DNA of 57,920 nt from positions 1 through 57,920 of the forward strand of contig DATKDW010000070.1 in the NCBI GenBank assembly GCA_035512495.1, in the 5' to 3' direction. Numbering within the stretch: the stretch's first letter is position 1; every line of letters starts with the position of its first letter. This DNA comes from Acidimicrobiales bacterium (GTDB taxonomy: Bacteria > Actinomycetota > Acidimicrobiia > Acidimicrobiales > CADCSY01). Both the position numbers and the translations under genes were made by a program. The notes below the pieces were generated by a model that saw only the letters and a program-made list of their open reading frames with translations, was not told the DNA's origin and did no database searches. Below are positions 50,480-57,771 of the stretch, piece after piece.

Positions 50480-51414
50480 CCGCCCTCGCCGGCTCCGGCT
50501 CGTCGTGGCCGGGGGCGTCGACGCGGGTCGCGGGGGTGATCGGCGACCCGGTGCGCCACTCCTTGTCGCCCCGGCTCCACAACGCCGCGTTCCGGGCGCT
50601 GGAGCTCGACTGGGTGTACCTGGCCTTCGCGGTGCCGGCCGGTGGGGCGAGGGCGGCGATCGAGGGCGTGCGGGCCCTCGGGATCGACGGCCTGAACGTG
50701 ACCATGCCCCACAAGGCCGACGTGGCGGCGGCGGTCGACACGCTCAGCCCGGCGGCGACCGCCCTCGGGGCGGTCAACACCGTCGTCCGGTCGGGGTCGG
50801 TGCTCGAGGGCCACAACACCGACGGTGACGGTTTCGTGGCGTCGCTGCGGGCCGACGACGGCTTCGACCCGTCCGGCCGGCGTTGCCTGGTCCTCGGGTC
50901 GGGTGGGGCGGCCCGGGCCGTGGTCCGCGCCCTCGCCGCCGCAGGGGCGTCGGAGGTCGTGGTGGTCGCCCGCCGAGAGGAGCCCGCCGGGGTGGCGGCC
51001 GCCCTCGCCGGTGCCGCCGGGCGGGTCGGGTCGCCCGACGAGGTCGACGGCGCCGAGCTCGTCGTCAACGCCACCCCCGTGGGGATGGGCCAGCGGGTCG
51101 CCGGCGGGCCCGAGGAGGGGGAGCGTGTGGTCCCCATCGGTGAGGCTCACGTCGATCCCGCCCTGCTGCCGCTCGACCCCGGGCTCCTCGGCCCCGGCCA
51201 GCTCGTCGTCGACCTCGTGTACGAGCCCCTCGTCACCCCGCTGGTGGCCGCGGCGCGGGAGCGAGGCGCCCGGGCGGCCAACGGCGTGGGCATGCTGATC
51301 CACCAGGCGGCGCTCTCCTTTCGCCTCTGGACCAGGGAGGACGCGCCCCTTGAGGCGATGTCGGCGGCCGTGCTGGCCCACCTCGCCGGCGCCGGCCACC
51401 CTGAGCGAACCTGA
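50476..51414 (+). CDS. aroE: Shikimate dehydrogenase
   Basis: A 312-residue NADP-dependent enzyme of aromatic amino-acid synthesis. Shikimate is bound by GDPVRHSLSPRLHN; the catalytic pair is K80 in NVTMPHKADV and D116 in GHNTDGDGF. The cofactor loop is LGSGGAARAVVRALAAAGASEVVVV with ARREE behind it. A C-terminal GVGMLIHQAALSFRLWT segment is conserved. It is somewhat longer than the E. coli enzyme (272). GTG 50476 overlaps mltG; the next unit begins with a separate promoter region. Confidence 0.95.
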   Translation: MTALAGSGSSWPGASTRVAGVIGDPVRHSLSPRLHNAAFRALELDWVYLAFAVPAGGARAAIEGVRALGIDGLNVTMPHKADVAAAVDTLSPAATALGAVNTVVRSGSVLEGHNTDGDGFVASLRADDGFDPSGRRCLVLGSGGAARAVVRALAAAGASEVVVVARREEPAGVAAALAGAAGRVGSPDEVDGAELVVNATPVGMGQRVAGGPEEGERVVPIGEAHVDPALLPLDPGLLGPGQLVVDLVYEPLVTPLVAAARERGARAANGVGMLIHQAALSFRLWTREDAPLEAMSAAVLAHLAGAGHPERT

Positions 51415-51435
51415 GCCCCGATCCGGAGAAACCGG

Positions 51436-51463
51436 TGAAGTTCCGGCCGGGGACGGCCGATGG
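51436..51463 (+). promoter_or_regulatory. Possible FliA/WhiG-type promoter of the pilus unit
   Basis: TGAA (51436-51439) and GCCGATGG (51456-51463) are 16 bases apart, similar to the TAAA-N15-GCCGATAA consensus of the FliA/WhiG sigma family. The DUF4388 gene starts 33 bases downstream. The same box and spacing recur before pilT. GCCGAT is common in GC-rich DNA, so this remains tentative. Confidence 0.3.
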
Positions 51464-51496
51464 GATAGAACCGTCATCCCCCCTTCGGAGGTCACC

Positions 51497-52681
51497 GTGT
51501 CCCTACAGGGCACCCTCGACACGTTCGCACTCGCTGATGTCATCCGCCTGCTGGCGGCGACATCGAAGACCGGCCACCTGCGCATCACGAGCCCGCGCGG
51601 CGCGGGTGGCGCCTGGCTCGACGCCGGCCTCGTGGTGGGGATCGAGTCGCCGCTCGGTGGCGAGACCCCCGAGACCCGCGCCTTCGAGCTGCTGCGCCTC
51701 GAGGAGGGCAGCTTCGCCTTCGAGAGCGGTGAGCGCTCCGAGGACCCCGAGGAGCCCACCGAGGTCGAAGACCTGCTCACCGGCGCCGAGGTCCTCCTCG
51801 CCGAGTGGCGGGAGATCGTCGCCGTGGTGCCCTCGCTCGAACACCGGGTGGCGCTGACGCGCATCCTGCCGGCCGAGTCGGTCCCCGTCGACCAGGCGCA
51901 GTGGGACGGCCTGGTCGCCATCGGCGGCGGGACGTCGGTCCGCGCCATGGGCGACGACCTGGGCCAGGACGAGCTCGCCGCCAGCCGGACCGTGAGGGCC
52001 CTGGTCGAGGCGGGACTGGTCGAGGTCCTTGAGCCCTCGACCGGCGAATCGGCCACCGAGACGGACCGTTGGACCGTCGGGGCCGACCTGGTGGCCGACC
52101 TGCTCGACGACGAGGTGACCGCCCTCGATGAGGAGGACGACGACGAGGTCGACGGGCTCGATGACCTGGTCGTGACCGCCCTCGGCGACGAGATCGACGA
52201 TGAGGTCGATGACCTGGTCGTGACCGCCTTCGACGACGAGGAGGACGTCGACGTGGACATCGACCCGGTCACCGGGACCTACGGGCCGGTGTCCCACGAC
52301 GAAGGCGCCGAGGTGGCCGAGGCTGCGGTCGACGCGCCGGTCGAGGAGCCGCAGGGCCCCCGTCCCACCTGGTCGAGCCTCTACCCCCAGCACCGCCCCG
52401 CGACCCCCGCCAAGTCGGCGACAAGGGCCGACGCCCTCAGCACCGACGTTGTCCTCCCGGTCCCGGAAGACCCTGCCCTGCTCCAGCACCTCGCCGGGCT
52501 CCGCCCGAGCGAGACCGCCGACGGTCCCGAGCGGGAGTCCGCCCGTGACGACGACGAGGCCGACGCGCCGGCAGGCGATGCCTCGCCGAAGCCCGACCGC
52601 AAGGGTCACGAGCCCCCCAAGCCGGTCGACCCCGCCCACCGCGGCGCGCTGCTCAAGTTCCTCTCATCTGTGCGAACCTGA
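51497..52681 (+). CDS. DUF4388-domain protein with acidic repeat region
   Basis: A 394-residue cytoplasmic protein. Residues 1-90 are a DUF4388 (PATAN-like) domain, SLQGTLDTFALADVIRLLAATSKTGHLRI, often linked to signalling in gliding and pilus systems. A winged-helix-like domain with LVRALVEAGLVEVLEP follows to about 195. Then comes an Asp/Glu-rich stretch with the repeated segment DDLVVTA, and a Pro-rich tail ending HRGALLKFLSSVRT. GTG 51497 has GGAGG at 51487-51491 upstream. It precedes pilB by 12 bases, so a role in regulating pilus assembly is likely but inferred. Confidence 0.82.
   Translation: MSLQGTLDTFALADVIRLLAATSKTGHLRITSPRGAGGAWLDAGLVVGIESPLGGETPETRAFELLRLEEGSFAFESGERSEDPEEPTEVEDLLTGAEVLLAEWREIVAVVPSLEHRVALTRILPAESVPVDQAQWDGLVAIGGGTSVRAMGDDLGQDELAASRTVRALVEAGLVEVLEPSTGESATETDRWTVGADLVADLLDDEVTALDEEDDDEVDGLDDLVVTALGDEIDDEVDDLVVTAFDDEEDVDVDIDPVTGTYGPVSHDEGAEVAEAAVDAPVEEPQGPRPTWSSLYPQHRPATPAKSATRADALSTDVVLPVPEDPALLQHLAGLRPSETADGPERESARDDDEADAPAGDASPKPDRKGHEPPKPVDPAHRGALLKFLSSVRT
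52160..52228 (+). repeat. Tandem repeat inside the DUF4388 gene
   Basis: A 21-base unit beginning GATGACCTGGTCGTGACC occurs exactly twice, at 52160-52180 and 52208-52228, a 48-base (16-residue) period that encodes DDLVVTA twice between acidic stretches. It points to recent in-frame duplication. Confidence 0.85.
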
Positions 52682-52693
52682 GCGGTGGGAACC

Positions 52694-54409
52694 ATGACCA
52701 CGACGAGCGACGAGGGGGTGGGAACCGCGAGCACGAGTGAGCGTGATCAGCTCGGCGGGCTCCTCCTCGATCGTGGCCTCGTCACCGAGGAGCAGCTCGA
52801 CGCCGCCGCCGCCGAGGCCGCCCAGTCCGGCCACGCCATCGGCCGCATCCTCATCGAGGGCAAGATCGTCACCGAGTCCCAGCTGGTGGAGGCCATCGCG
52901 GCCGGCATCGGCATGGAGTTCGTCGACCTCGCCGAGTACCCGATCGACCCGGTCGCCGTCGCCGCCATCCCAGAGGCGCTGGCCCGCCGCTACCAGGCCA
53001 TGCCCATCGCGTGGGACGAGAAGGTCCTCATCGTGGCGATGGCCGACCCGTCGAACGTCCTCGCCGTCGACGACATCCGCTCGGTGGCCAAGGCCGAGGT
53101 CCGCACCGTCGTCACCACCCTGGTCGCCCTCCACGAGGCGATCGACAAGCACCACCGCCTCGACGCCGAGCTCGAGGACGTCGGCGGCATGGCCATCGAC
53201 GAGGCCGACGATGCCGGCGACCTGGCGCAGCTCAAGGAGGTCACCGAGGACGCGCCGATCGTCAAGCTGGCGAACCTGCTGATCCGCCAGGCGGTGCAGG
53301 ACCGTGCGTCCGACATCCACATCGAGCCCACCGAGCGCGACGTGCGCATCCGCTACCGGATCGACGGCGTGCTCCACGAGGTCATGCGCTCGCCCAAGCG
53401 GGTCCAGGCCGGCCTGATCAGCCGCGTCAAGATCATGGCCGACCTGAACATCGCCGAGCGGCGCCTGCCCCAGGACGGGCGCATCTCCACGACCATGGGC
53501 GGGCGCCAGGTCGACCTCCGGGTGGCGACCCTGCCGACGGTCTACGGCGAGAAGATCGTCATGCGCATCCTCGACAAGAGCACCGCCCTGCTGGCCCTGC
53601 CCGAGCTCGGCTTCCTGCCTCAGACCCTGAAGCGCTACCAGTCGGTCTTCACCAAGCCCTACGGCACCATCCTCGTCACCGGCCCCACCGGCTCCGGCAA
53701 GTCGACCACCCTCTACGCCACGCTCAACGTCCTGTCCGACCCCACCAAGAACGTGATCACGGTGGAGGACCCGGTCGAGTACCGCCTCGCCGGCATCAAC
53801 CAGGTGCAGGTGAACCCCAAGGCTGGCCTCACCTTTGCCTCGGCGCTGCGCACGATCCTGCGCGCCGACCCCGACGTCGTGCTCGTCGGCGAGATCCGCG
53901 ACCGCGAGACGGCGAGCATCGCCATGGAGGCCGCCCTCACCGGTCACCTCGTGCTCTCGACCCTCCACACCAACGACGCCTGCTCGACCCCGACCCGCCT
54001 CGTCGAGATGGGCCTCGAGCCCTACCTGGTCTCCAGCGCCATCGACTGCGTGGTGGCCCAGCGCCTCATCCGCCGGCTGTGCGAGCGGTGCAAGGAGCGC
54101 TACACGCCCGGCGCCGGCGACATCACCGCGCTCGGGTGGGACATCGAGGGCGGCCAGCTGCCTGCCGAGCTGCACCGCCCCGTGGGCTGCGGCACCTGCG
54201 GCAAGACCGGCTACGTCGGCCGCTTCGCCCTCCACGAGGTGCTGTTGGTCACCGAGGAGATCGAGACCCTCATCGCCGAGCGTGCCGCGTCCGACGACAT
54301 CAAGAAGGTCAGCGTGTCCGAGGGCATGCTCACCCTCCGCCAGGCCGGCCTCGAGCACGTGGCCAGCGGCCAGACCTCCGTGGAGGAGCTCCTCCGGGTG
54401 GTGGCGTAG
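52694..54409 (+). CDS. pilB: Type IV pilus assembly ATPase PilB
   Basis: A 571-residue GspE/PilB extension ATPase. The N-terminal MshEN domain (about 20-160, LGGLLLDRGLVTEEQLDAA) can bind c-di-GMP in related proteins. The motor has GPTGSGKSTTLYA, the Asp box ITVEDPVEYRL, Walker B-like VLVGEIRDRETA, and the His box TGHLVLSTLHTNDA. A four-cysteine zinc site appears as CERCKERY and CGTCGKTGY. ATG 52694 has GGTGGGA upstream; GTG 52685 is the alternative. It would power pilus growth from the cytoplasm. Confidence 0.95.
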   Translation: MTTTSDEGVGTASTSERDQLGGLLLDRGLVTEEQLDAAAAEAAQSGHAIGRILIEGKIVTESQLVEAIAAGIGMEFVDLAEYPIDPVAVAAIPEALARRYQAMPIAWDEKVLIVAMADPSNVLAVDDIRSVAKAEVRTVVTTLVALHEAIDKHHRLDAELEDVGGMAIDEADDAGDLAQLKEVTEDAPIVKLANLLIRQAVQDRASDIHIEPTERDVRIRYRIDGVLHEVMRSPKRVQAGLISRVKIMADLNIAERRLPQDGRISTTMGGRQVDLRVATLPTVYGEKIVMRILDKSTALLALPELGFLPQTLKRYQSVFTKPYGTILVTGPTGSGKSTTLYATLNVLSDPTKNVITVEDPVEYRLAGINQVQVNPKAGLTFASALRTILRADPDVVLVGEIRDRETASIAMEAALTGHLVLSTLHTNDACSTPTRLVEMGLEPYLVSSAIDCVVAQRLIRRLCERCKERYTPGAGDITALGWDIEGGQLPAELHRPVGCGTCGKTGYVGRFALHEVLLVTEEIETLIAERAASDDIKKVSVSEGMLTLRQAGLEHVASGQTSVEELLRVVA

Positions 54410-54460
54410 CGCCCCAGTCGGGTGCTGCGCGGTCAGGCGCGTTGGCGGGCGTTGTCGGGC

Positions 54461-54531
54461 GTTCTCCGGACCGTTTCGGGCGCTTCTCCGGACGGTTCTT
54501 CCGCATTTCCGGGAGCTTTGGTCCGGAGAAC
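54461..54531. repeat. Inverted repeat cluster upstream of the lipoprotein gene
   Basis: GTTCTCCGGACC (54461-54472) is matched by its exact complement GGTCCGGAGAAC (54520-54531); a partial third copy, TTCTCCGGAC, lies at 54484-54493. It follows pilB by about 50 bases and may be a terminator-like or binding structure. Confidence 0.6.
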
Positions 54532-54548
54532 GGGTGCGCGGGCTCGCC

Positions 54549-54568
54549 GAGTGCCCCGCGGGGCACTC
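54549..54568. terminator. 20-bp perfect palindrome after pilB
   Basis: GAGTGCCCCGCGGGGCACTC is fully self-complementary. It lies between pilB and the lipoprotein gene, about 55 bases before a TAGATT box. It could end the pilB transcript, although no T-run follows. Confidence 0.4.
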
Positions 54569-54622
54569 CGGTGTCGCGGGCGGCGTGCCGTGTGGGCGTT
54601 GCGGTGGAGGCGTGGCGGTGCG

Positions 54623-54628
54623 TAGATT
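54623..54628 (+). promoter_or_regulatory. -10 box TAGATT before the secreted pair
   Basis: TAGATT gives a leader of about 42 nt before GTG 54677, which has CGGGAG at 54664-54669. The two secreted genes therefore probably have their own promoter inside the pilus locus. Confidence 0.4.
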
Positions 54629-54676
54629 GCGCCCTTGCGTCGAAGTGCATGAAATGACACGCAGCGGGAGCAGCCG

Positions 54677-55291
54677 GTGAGGGTTCGCAAGCGATGGTGC
54701 CTGGTCGTGGCGGCCCTCGCCGCCGTGTCGGCCTGCGGCGGCGATGCAGCGCCCGACTCAGCCCCGGTCACCACCCTCCCGATCGCCCCCACGACCACCT
54801 CCACCACCGTGGGTGTCGACGAGATCCCCGACGAGATCACCGTCGAGTACGTCCAGCGCGTGATGGACGCCCTCGACGAGTCCTGGGGCGAGATGTTCCG
54901 CCAGTACAAGGCCGACGAAGGCCCCACCGTCGACAACCACGCCTGGCTAGCCGAGCTCTACGCCGAACCGGCGTATGGGCAGATGGAGGACTTACTGGGG
55001 GAGATCGCGGGCGACGAGTTCGATGGGATCAGGGAGGAACCCAGCGATCCAGTCACCGAGGTCCTGCAGGTTGTGAGCGCAACCCCTGAGTGCATCTTTG
55101 TGAGCGACCAACGCGATTACGGCGGAATCTTCAGTAGTGGATATGAGGTCTCGCCCGGCTATCTGCAGTTGGTTCCGGCGCCGACTCAAGTGAGTATCAG
55201 GAATCCCACTGCTTGGAGAGTCAGCCGAGAGGTCACAGCTGAGGGACGCACCGTTGAGGAGGTGATCGACCCATGTGGCGACGAGTCCTGA
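54677..55291 (+). CDS. Lipoprotein of unknown function within the pilus locus
   Basis: A 204-residue exported lipoprotein with a basic signal peptide (RVRKRW), a hydrophobic stretch and lipobox VSAC with C20 as the lipidated residue. A short Thr/Pro-rich linker leads to a mature domain with EITVEYVQRVMDALDESWGEMF, two Cys (TPECIFV and DPCGD) and FSSGYEVSPGYLQLVPAP. I know no family. The DNA from about 55050 to the end is clearly lower in GC than its neighbours. It starts at GTG 54677 and overlaps the next gene by 19 bases. A pilus-linked role is possible. Confidence 0.75.
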   Translation: MRVRKRWCLVVAALAAVSACGGDAAPDSAPVTTLPIAPTTTSTTVGVDEIPDEITVEYVQRVMDALDESWGEMFRQYKADEGPTVDNHAWLAELYAEPAYGQMEDLLGEIAGDEFDGIREEPSDPVTEVLQVVSATPECIFVSDQRDYGGIFSSGYEVSPGYLQLVPAPTQVSIRNPTAWRVSREVTAEGRTVEEVIDPCGDES

Positions 55292-56100
55292 CCTTGGGGG
55301 TCATCTTCGTACTGGCAAGTCACGGCCGGGTTCCGTTGGGAGCTCAGGAGCCCACGGTGACACCCGTGGGTCTTGACGAGATGCAAGTGGAGCTGGGATC
55401 GCAGCGTCAACGCTCCCGCCGCTCCCAACCCTCCACCTCGCCCGTCTCGACCGGCCCTTCTGCCCCTCCTCCCCTGACGATGGTGAGCACGTCGCTGGGG
55501 TTGCGGGACGACGGGTCTCGGTGCGTCAACGTGTTCAGCGTCCCGGGCAGCCCCACCTCCCGGGAGGGGATCGAGAACGAGGCTCGGGCCAGGGCGCAGA
55601 TCGCCGAGCACGGCTACTGCCCGTCGTCGCCGCTCCAGGACCTCCCGAGGGTGAGCGCCGATGCCGCGGCGGAGCACCTGTGGCGGGAGCGGGTCACGCT
55701 GCCGGCGCCGACGCTCGAGATCTCACCGGGCCGTGCCGTCACCGGCCTGCCGGCGTACCTCGAGATCGGCGGGACGCAGGGCGAGCGGCTGCCGGCGATG
55801 GGTGCGTTCGGCTTCGCCATCACCATCACCACCAGCTCCACCTACGACATCGACTGGGGCGACGGCACCGTGGTCACCGGCGTCACCAGCCAGGGCGGCC
55901 CGTATCCCGACGGCGAAGTCCGCCACACCTACCGCCACGTCGACGACGACAACGTCGTCACCGCCACCCAGCGCTGGACCGCCACCTGGACGGCCACCGG
56001 CCCCGACGGCACCACCAGCGGCACCATTGCCGGCGTCCTCTCGACCTCGTCGACCCTTCCCCTGCCCGTCGGCCAGATCCAGGCCGTCCGCAACCGCTGA
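55273..56100 (+). CDS. Secreted protein with PKD-like strand domain, unknown
   Basis: A 275-residue exported protein with a signal peptide (about 1-24). A Ser/Pro/Arg-rich segment of about 50 residues is followed by a domain with two Cys (SRCVNVF and HGYCPSS), and a C-terminal PKD-like domain: TSSTYDIDWGDGTVVTGVTS, then EVRHTYRHVDDDN and WTATWTATGPDG, the WDFGDG-like turn and beta strands expected of a PKD fold. It lies between pilB and pilT, so a pilus-associated or surface adhesive role is a reasonable guess. ATG 55273 overlaps the lipoprotein gene by 19 bases. Confidence 0.75.
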   Translation: MWRRVLTLGVIFVLASHGRVPLGAQEPTVTPVGLDEMQVELGSQRQRSRRSQPSTSPVSTGPSAPPPLTMVSTSLGLRDDGSRCVNVFSVPGSPTSREGIENEARARAQIAEHGYCPSSPLQDLPRVSADAAAEHLWRERVTLPAPTLEISPGRAVTGLPAYLEIGGTQGERLPAMGAFGFAITITTSSTYDIDWGDGTVVTGVTSQGGPYPDGEVRHTYRHVDDDNVVTATQRWTATWTATGPDGTTSGTIAGVLSTSSTLPLPVGQIQAVRNR

Positions 56101-56131
56101 CCCGCGTGGGGAGCAGATCGGGCTCTGGGGC

Positions 56132-56159
56132 TCAGGATGTGTGGTGGACGTGCCGATGG
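56132..56159 (+). promoter_or_regulatory. Possible FliA/WhiG-type promoter of pilT
   Basis: TCAG (56132-56135) and GCCGATGG (56152-56159) are 16 bases apart, and ATG 56166 begins six bases after the box. It shares both box and spacing with the element at 51436-51463. Confidence 0.3.
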
Positions 56160-56165
56160 AAGGCC

Positions 56166-57761
56166 ATGTCGAATCGATCGCGTCACCTCGGTGAGTTCCT
56201 CGTCGAGCGCAAGGTCCTCTCCCGCGAAGACCTGGAGATGTCTCTCCAGAAGGAAACCGCCGACGGCCAGCCCCTGCCCGCCATCTTGATGTCTGCCGGC
56301 CTGGTGGGGGAGAAGGACCTGGTGGCGGCCATCGCCGACCAGGTCGGAACCCCCTTCATCGACCTGGCCGAGCAGATCATCCCGGTCGACCTCGACCGCT
56401 GCATCCCCGCCGAGCTGGCCCACAAGCACCTGGCCGTGGCCGTCGACGTCGACGCCGACCAGCTCGTGGTTGCCATGGCCGACCCCACCGACAAGGACGC
56501 CACGGTCGCCATCACCTCGGCGACGGGGTGGGCGGTCAAGCCGGCCGTCGCCGTGCGCAGCGAGCTGCAACGGGTGGTCACCAGCATGTACGGCCAACCG
56601 CCGTCGGCCGCGCCCGCCACCAGCCCCACCGGCGAGCCCATGGAGATCAGCGAGGAGCCCACCGTCCACGGTGGGTGGGACGACGGCGGCGCCGACGAGC
56701 TGCACGTCAACGAGCTGCTCCAGAGGGTCCTCGACCTCGGGGGCTCCGACCTGCACCTCACCAACGGCTCCGAGCCGGTGGTGCGCGTCAACGGCGAGCT
56801 CAAGCGCCTCACCGAGTTCCCGGTGTTGAACGGCTCCGAGATCCGCCGGATGATCTTCGCCATCCTCACCCAGAAGCAGCGGGAGCGCTTCGAGTCGGAC
56901 AAGGAGCTCGACACCTCGCACTCCATCCCGGGCCTCGGCCGCTTCCGCGTCAACGTCTTCCTCCAGCGCGACGCGGTGGGCTCGGTCATGCGAGTCATCC
57001 CCTACGAGATCGTGCCGCTGGAGGACCTCGGGCTGCCGCCGGCGGTGGCCCAGCTGGCCGAGCTGCCCCGTGGCCTGGTGCTGGTCACCGGCCCCACCGG
57101 CTCCGGCAAGTCGACCACCCTGGCGTCGCTGATCGACATCATCAACCGCAAGAGGCCGCACCACATCATGACGGTGGAGGACCCCATCGAGTTCCTCCAC
57201 CACCACAAGATGTCGGTGGTGAACCAGCGCGAGGTGGGCGAGGACACCCAGTCGTTCGCTCAGGCCCTCAAGCACGTGCTGCGCCAGGACCCCGACGTCA
57301 TCCTCGTCGGCGAGATGCGCGACCTCGAGACCATCCACATGGCGCTGTCCGCCGCCGAGACCGGCCACATCGTCTACGGCACCTTGCACACCCAGGACGC
57401 CCCGCAGTCGGTCGACCGCATCATCGACGTCTTCCCCGCCAACCAGCAGGGCCAGGTGCGGGTGCAGCTCGCCACCGCCCTCCAGGGCATCGTGACCCAG
57501 CAGCTGCTGCCCACGCCCGACGGCAAGGGCCGGGCGGTGGCGGCCGAGGTGATGATCGCCACGCCGGCCATCCGCAACCTGATCCGGGAGGGCAAGACCC
57601 ACCAGATCTACTCCGCCATGCAGGCGGGCGCGAAGTACGGCATGCAGACGATGGACCAGTCGCTGGCCAACCTCGTCAAGATCGGCAAGATCACCATGGC
57701 GACCGCCCTCGAGCGCTGCGCCAACCAGGAAGACCTCCGCCGCCTGAGCGGCGAGAGCTAG
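56166..57761 (+). CDS. pilT: Type IV pilus retraction ATPase PilT with N-terminal MshEN domain
   Basis: A 531-residue ATPase. The C-terminal 350 residues are a standard PilT: GGSDLHLTNGSEPVVRVNGEL, GPTGSGKSTTLAS, the Asp box MTVEDPIEFLH, VILVGEMRDLETI, TGHIVYGTLHTQDA, and the retraction motif AIRNLIREGKTHQI. Unlike the usual roughly 350-residue PilT, about 160 residues with the MshEN fold (LGEFLVERKVLSREDLEMSL) and a Pro-rich linker are fused in front, as in PilB. ATG 56166 gives the MshEN start. PilC begins 11 bases downstream. Confidence 0.94.
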   Translation: MSNRSRHLGEFLVERKVLSREDLEMSLQKETADGQPLPAILMSAGLVGEKDLVAAIADQVGTPFIDLAEQIIPVDLDRCIPAELAHKHLAVAVDVDADQLVVAMADPTDKDATVAITSATGWAVKPAVAVRSELQRVVTSMYGQPPSAAPATSPTGEPMEISEEPTVHGGWDDGGADELHVNELLQRVLDLGGSDLHLTNGSEPVVRVNGELKRLTEFPVLNGSEIRRMIFAILTQKQRERFESDKELDTSHSIPGLGRFRVNVFLQRDAVGSVMRVIPYEIVPLEDLGLPPAVAQLAELPRGLVLVTGPTGSGKSTTLASLIDIINRKRPHHIMTVEDPIEFLHHHKMSVVNQREVGEDTQSFAQALKHVLRQDPDVILVGEMRDLETIHMALSAAETGHIVYGTLHTQDAPQSVDRIIDVFPANQQGQVRVQLATALQGIVTQQLLPTPDGKGRAVAAEVMIATPAIRNLIREGKTHQIYSAMQAGAKYGMQTMDQSLANLVKIGKITMATALERCANQEDLRRLSGES

Positions 57762-57771
57762 GGGAGAGACC

